A DNA stretch of 64,000 nt from Sphagnum compactum. Lineage: Eukaryota > Bryophyta > Sphagnopsida > Sphagnales. Shown here piece by piece: positions 60,449 to 64,000 of the stretch. The notes beneath the pieces were generated by a model that searched no databases, had not been told where the DNA came from, and saw only the letters and a program-made list of their open reading frames with translations. Position numbers and translations under genes: made by a program. Position 1 is the stretch's first letter; each line of letters begins with the position of its first letter. The DNA lies in the NCBI GenBank assembly GCA_965153455.1, contig OZ234496.1, forward strand, positions 19,460,304 to 19,524,303. Reading direction: 5' to 3'.

Positions 60449-61094
60449 GGTTAAACAATCAATCACGGGTTCTGTATTAAAAAAAATTCACTTCATCTCA
60501 AAAAATGAAACTCGACAAACTCTGGCACCTTTAGTATGCAAAACATTTGAGATGCCTGAAATAAGAACATTAACTTGGTTCCATGATAGTGTTAAATTAT
60601 TAGGATTACAAATCAATGTCATATAAAAAACAAGGCGTAAAGTATTCACCAAGTCATTCTTAAATTCACCCCTCTAATGCACATCATTCATAACATACAC
60701 ATTCATCACTATCGCATCAAAAATCATATAAAGATAATCATCAAATTTTGAAAAAAAATTCACCAACACTTTTCGATTCGCGAAACAAACATAATCCCAA
60801 ACAATGCTGGTAAATCCCTCATAAGCATCCTAACATAAGTTGCATTCAAATTCATATATTTTGAATCATTAATCTCTAGATGCTTCAACAAATTTTGAAT
60901 GGTGCACTAAAAGGAGGAAATCAAACCAACGGAGCACATATGGTGTTAGCAAGGAGTTAATAAACATACAAACACTTTAAGGTAAAAGCTAGGCGCATTA
61001 AAATAAATGATGAATGCATTTGCGATATGACAATATTCACAAGACGACTCGTATACTTGATATGAAACATAATGTCCACCTACAACCCTGGTTT

Positions 61095-61330
61095 AAGGTT
61101 TAAAGTTAAAAAAATAAGATTATATGAATGTCCCGACTTAATTTCATTTTTTATTTTGAGATTTTGCAGTGATGTACCCCCACATTTTCGAAGGTTTTGA
61201 TTGTCATGGTGTGTTTATTTTTTCCTAATTGTTCACCATTTGGAGATATGGAAGGTTTGATTTTGGAGCTAATGATTGATTTTTTTTTATTTTGTAAAAT
61301 TTCAAAGTTTAGAGGTGACATACTCAAATT
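61095..61330 (+). repeat. Repeat of about 230 bp, copy 3
   Basis: Downstream of the zinc-finger gene remnant and in the same orientation as copies 1 and 2, with CTTAATTTCATTTTTTATTT and CCTAATTGTTCACCATTTGG. Together with copy 2 it brackets about 3.5 kb. Confidence 0.75.
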
Positions 61331-61939
61331 ATTATAAACTAGACAATCCATTTTTTATCGTCATGGGGGTAATTTTTATAAAGTACTTTTAAGTTTGGTT
61401 TAATATGTGTTAGGTTTGATTAATTTTTTTAAAAATAACTAATTTAATTAAACCATGACATTTGAAAAATCAAATTAAAAAAATTGAAAATAAAATGCCA
61501 TCATTCCATTACAAGGTGGATTTTTCAAGTGATATAAGATGGATGATCATAGTCTTTAAAAATTGTTATGGATTTTTATTACATAATAAACATGTTTTAA
61601 TTGTTATTTTTTTCTCCTTGTATGAATGTGAGATATTATAATCTTAAAATAAATGTTTCTAATCAAATTTAATATTTTAATTTATTGGGATTTTTGGAAG
61701 ATTATCAATAGTTCAAAAAATCCATAATTTATTAAAATGAAAAATTTGATAAATGTTATTCTGTAATAAGTGACATTATTTCCCAACATAACATTTGTCA
61801 ATTATAAATTTTTCAAAACATCCATGTTTTCGCTTTCAACTTTTTTCGTAACTGATCAAATTCATTTCATAATTTGAAAATTATTAAGTTTAAGGTTTAA
61901 ATATTTTTCTTACCTCTTACCTTCAAATGTATTAATTTG

Positions 61940-62870
61940 CATTATCAAAACATCAAATATGTCACGACCTTGGCATTAGAATCCCGACTCAAAAAAGGCT
62001 TGAAAAGGTGCGAACTGAGAGAGCAATTCGAAAATCACATTCACATTTTCAGAAGTGCAAAAAAGTGTGAAGGAATGAATTCACACTCTCCCAAATGGAC
62101 TTCCAAAGTTGCAAGTTGGAGTCCCTATGAAATTTTGAATGTTTTGCGAGATATTTCAGGCACCAAATCTCATTGGATTGAAAAGTTCTTTACACCATTG
62201 AAAAACTCTTGAAACATAGATGTTTGAAATGGGCTTGCATGATGCATTTGAGTATTTACAACACAAGTTATGGTTGAAAGAAGGGTCAAAAATCAAAATG
62301 TCAATTTTATTCTCGACCACTAAAAATAAAAAATTACCTGAATTACTTGTGTGCAGATGACGTATCACATATCGTTAGAAAGCTCTTAATGAGGATTACA
62401 ACTTTGTTTCAAGCCTCACCTGAATTAAAGGTCTAAACAAGAAGTTATGAACCTCCAAAGTGGCAAAAGTTTTAATTTCAAAAATTTCGAGATCCCAACT
62501 TGGGAGTCTTGGGACAAAATGACATGTGGATGCAACCCCTACGGCCAAGCATAGAAAATACTATAAAAGGAAAGGTGGTGGCTTCCCCTAAATCCGGGAT
62601 GTGATGAATCTGTGTATCCCCATGGCTCGTTTGTGCACCAAAAATGTTATAATTATGCATTAATCAACTTGTTGTTTGGTTTGTGCAGGTTCATATGAAT
62701 AATTAACCCGTTTGTCACTCATTCTAGTCCCATCTCGGAACTCCAACACGCCCTTTTTACCTCCAAAGATTTGCGAGTTAAGAAGAATACGCTTGCTTCT
62801 TCCATTGTTCTCACCCTTTAAACTTATAGTTGACTCTTTCAACGAGTTTGGGGACATGTCAAAATATTTA
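61940..62870 (+). mobile_element. LTR-retrotransposon non-coding (LTR/leader) sequence, probably Ty3/gypsy
   Basis: Degenerate frames on the plus strand read ELLVCR-RITYR-KALNEDYN near 62340 and LVPSRNSNTPFLPPKIC near 62730. I know this spelling from LTR sequence commonly mis-annotated as protein in flowering plants. The nucleotide stretch CATCTCGGAACTCCAACACG with CTTTGCGAGTTAAG-like sequence 25-40 bp further on is shared, inverted, with 14955-15030. No gag or pol is seen nearby. Confidence 0.6.
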
Positions 62871-63369
62871 CATTAAAATTTTTGAAAAACGAAAACTATG
62901 GATTCCAAAATGTGTCATTTTTGGTCCACCTGAATATGTAATCACCCACTCTTTATACGTATGATCTTGTTACTAAAGTCATAGGGATGTAGGTAATAAA
63001 CAGTTATTATAATTAATTTTTTATATTTATAAATATTTAATGCAATAAAAATTTATGTGGTATTTAAATAAACACATAACATATTATATTTAATATTTTG
63101 TCCTGATGACTAAATAAAAATGTTATATAAAATATTGATTGAAAATTTGAAAATGGATCAAAATTTTATTGTTTAGAAGATTTTTGTGCATTCAAACACC
63201 TAAACGTTGAAAGTTTTTGTCGTAGCACAATTGTGGTGTCAAAGAGTATTTTATAAATGCATTCAAACATCCAAGTGTTGAGGCACTCAAATTCACAAAA
63301 AAAATTCGTGTAAAAATTATGCTTGCATGACTTTGTTTTCCAAACAATTGTTTGTTGTAGGTAAGAGGT

Positions 63370-64000
63370 CAGAACAATAAGTTCATTAGGTGGAGTAGTA
63401 AGTTCATTAACACATCAAGACAATATGTTCTAGTTCGTTGGAGTGAATCTCATTATACAATTCATTAGAATGAGTTTTCCACAATTTGTTGGAATTAACT
63501 TTTCCATAGTTCATTAGAATGAAAAAAAATTATAGCTTGTAGTTTGAAGTTTGGTTACAACTTGTGTGTTAGTTGCGATTGCAACAACTTGGTTATAATA
63601 ATTTGGTTATAACTTTGACTGATTGAGGTTTCAAGATCTTGTAGATAACAGTTCTATTGCAGGATGAAGCTTGGTAGCAGCTTACAACTTGGTTGTAGCT
63701 TATAGTTTGGTTATAACATGTAGCTTGGTTGCAACTTTTAGTTTGGTTGTAGCTTGATTAGAATTTAGTTGTAGCAATTTGGTTGCAACTTGTAGTTAGC
63801 TTGCAACATTTTGGTTTTAACTTACAACATGGAATAATTTGGTTGCAACATGCAATAATTTGATTGCAACGTGTAGCAATTTGGTTATAGCTTATAACTT
63901 ATAATAATTTGGTTCTAGTTTATAGCTTGTAGTAGTTTGGTTGCAACGTAAAGTAATTTGCTGTAGCATGTAACAATTTGGTTAAAGTGTGTAGCAAACT
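63370..64000 (+). repeat. Low-complexity degenerate tandem array running off the window end
   Basis: From about 63540 the words AATTTGGTTGCAACTTGTAG, TAGCTTGTAGTTTGG and TTGGTTATAACTT recur every 20-30 bp without exact register. Before it, AGTTCATTAGAATGAG-type words repeat at 63375-63520. The array is open at the window edge. Confidence 0.8.

Noticed and set aside
1-64000. tRNA, rRNA or other structural RNA genes
   Set aside because: No stretch with tRNA A/B box spacing or rRNA-like sequence was recognised by eye. A tRNAscan/Infernal run would be needed to exclude them.

Overview
The window is nuclear DNA of a land plant, almost certainly a vascular plant. Introns follow GT-AG rules, promoters carry plant telo-box motifs (AAACCCTA), and the intact genes are plant versions of SEUSS, VMA22/CCDC115 and PET117. 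Most of the 64 kb is AT-rich, gene-poor and filled with decayed transposons. The style of a degenerate PPR repeat array near 40-41.5 kb reminds me of fern or lycophyte PPR families. This suggests a fern or another non-flowering lineage, but the species cannot be fixed from the window.

Layout. 1-28 kb holds no intact host gene that I can see. It contains short TIR elements (0.69, 3.1, 5.5 and 21.1 kb, the last with a hAT-type element nested inside), an 86-bp minisatellite (4.15-5.03 kb), a 63-bp repeat (8.6-9.1 kb), a Ty1/copia relic (11.8-13.2 kb), a LINE relic (15.2-16.5 kb), a Helitron Rep fragment (22.5 kb) and scattered copies of one repeat family of about 430 bp. 28.9-37.3 kb is the main gene, a 13-coding-exon SEUSS-type transcriptional co-repressor on the minus strand, with a probable leader intron and a possible upstream ORF. 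40.1-41.5 kb is a broken PPR gene (minus). 44.5-45.7 kb is a probable small three-exon gene of unknown function (plus). 46.46-46.92 kb is an RPB8 (common subunit of RNA polymerases I-III) copy with a one-base frameshift (minus). 47.03-47.16 kb is a GC-rich hairpin with 35-bp perfect arms. 48.0-50.6 kb is a five-exon V-ATPase assembly factor, VMA22/CCDC115 (minus), head to head with a PET117-like cytochrome oxidase assembly gene at 50.94-51.13 kb (plus). The two starts are 376 bp apart, around a cluster of AACCCTAA motifs. 51.2-58.9 kb is AT-rich and has no gene I recognise. 59.0-60.45 kb is a decayed multi-exon gene with 12-residue tandem repeats and a C2H2 finger, lying between copies of a repeat of about 230 bp. 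61.9-62.9 kb is LTR-retrotransposon non-coding sequence, and the window ends in a low-complexity tandem array.

The SEUSS, VMA22 and small-gene models were built by hand from splice sites and unbroken reading phase. They span several short exons that have no start codon of their own. The genes do not form a pathway. The strongest functional grouping is the divergent VMA22/PET117 pair, two organelle-complex assembly factors that probably share a promoter. No new molecular system is proven here. The best candidates for something undescribed are the zinc-finger/12-residue-repeat unit at 57-61 kb and the nested TIR families.
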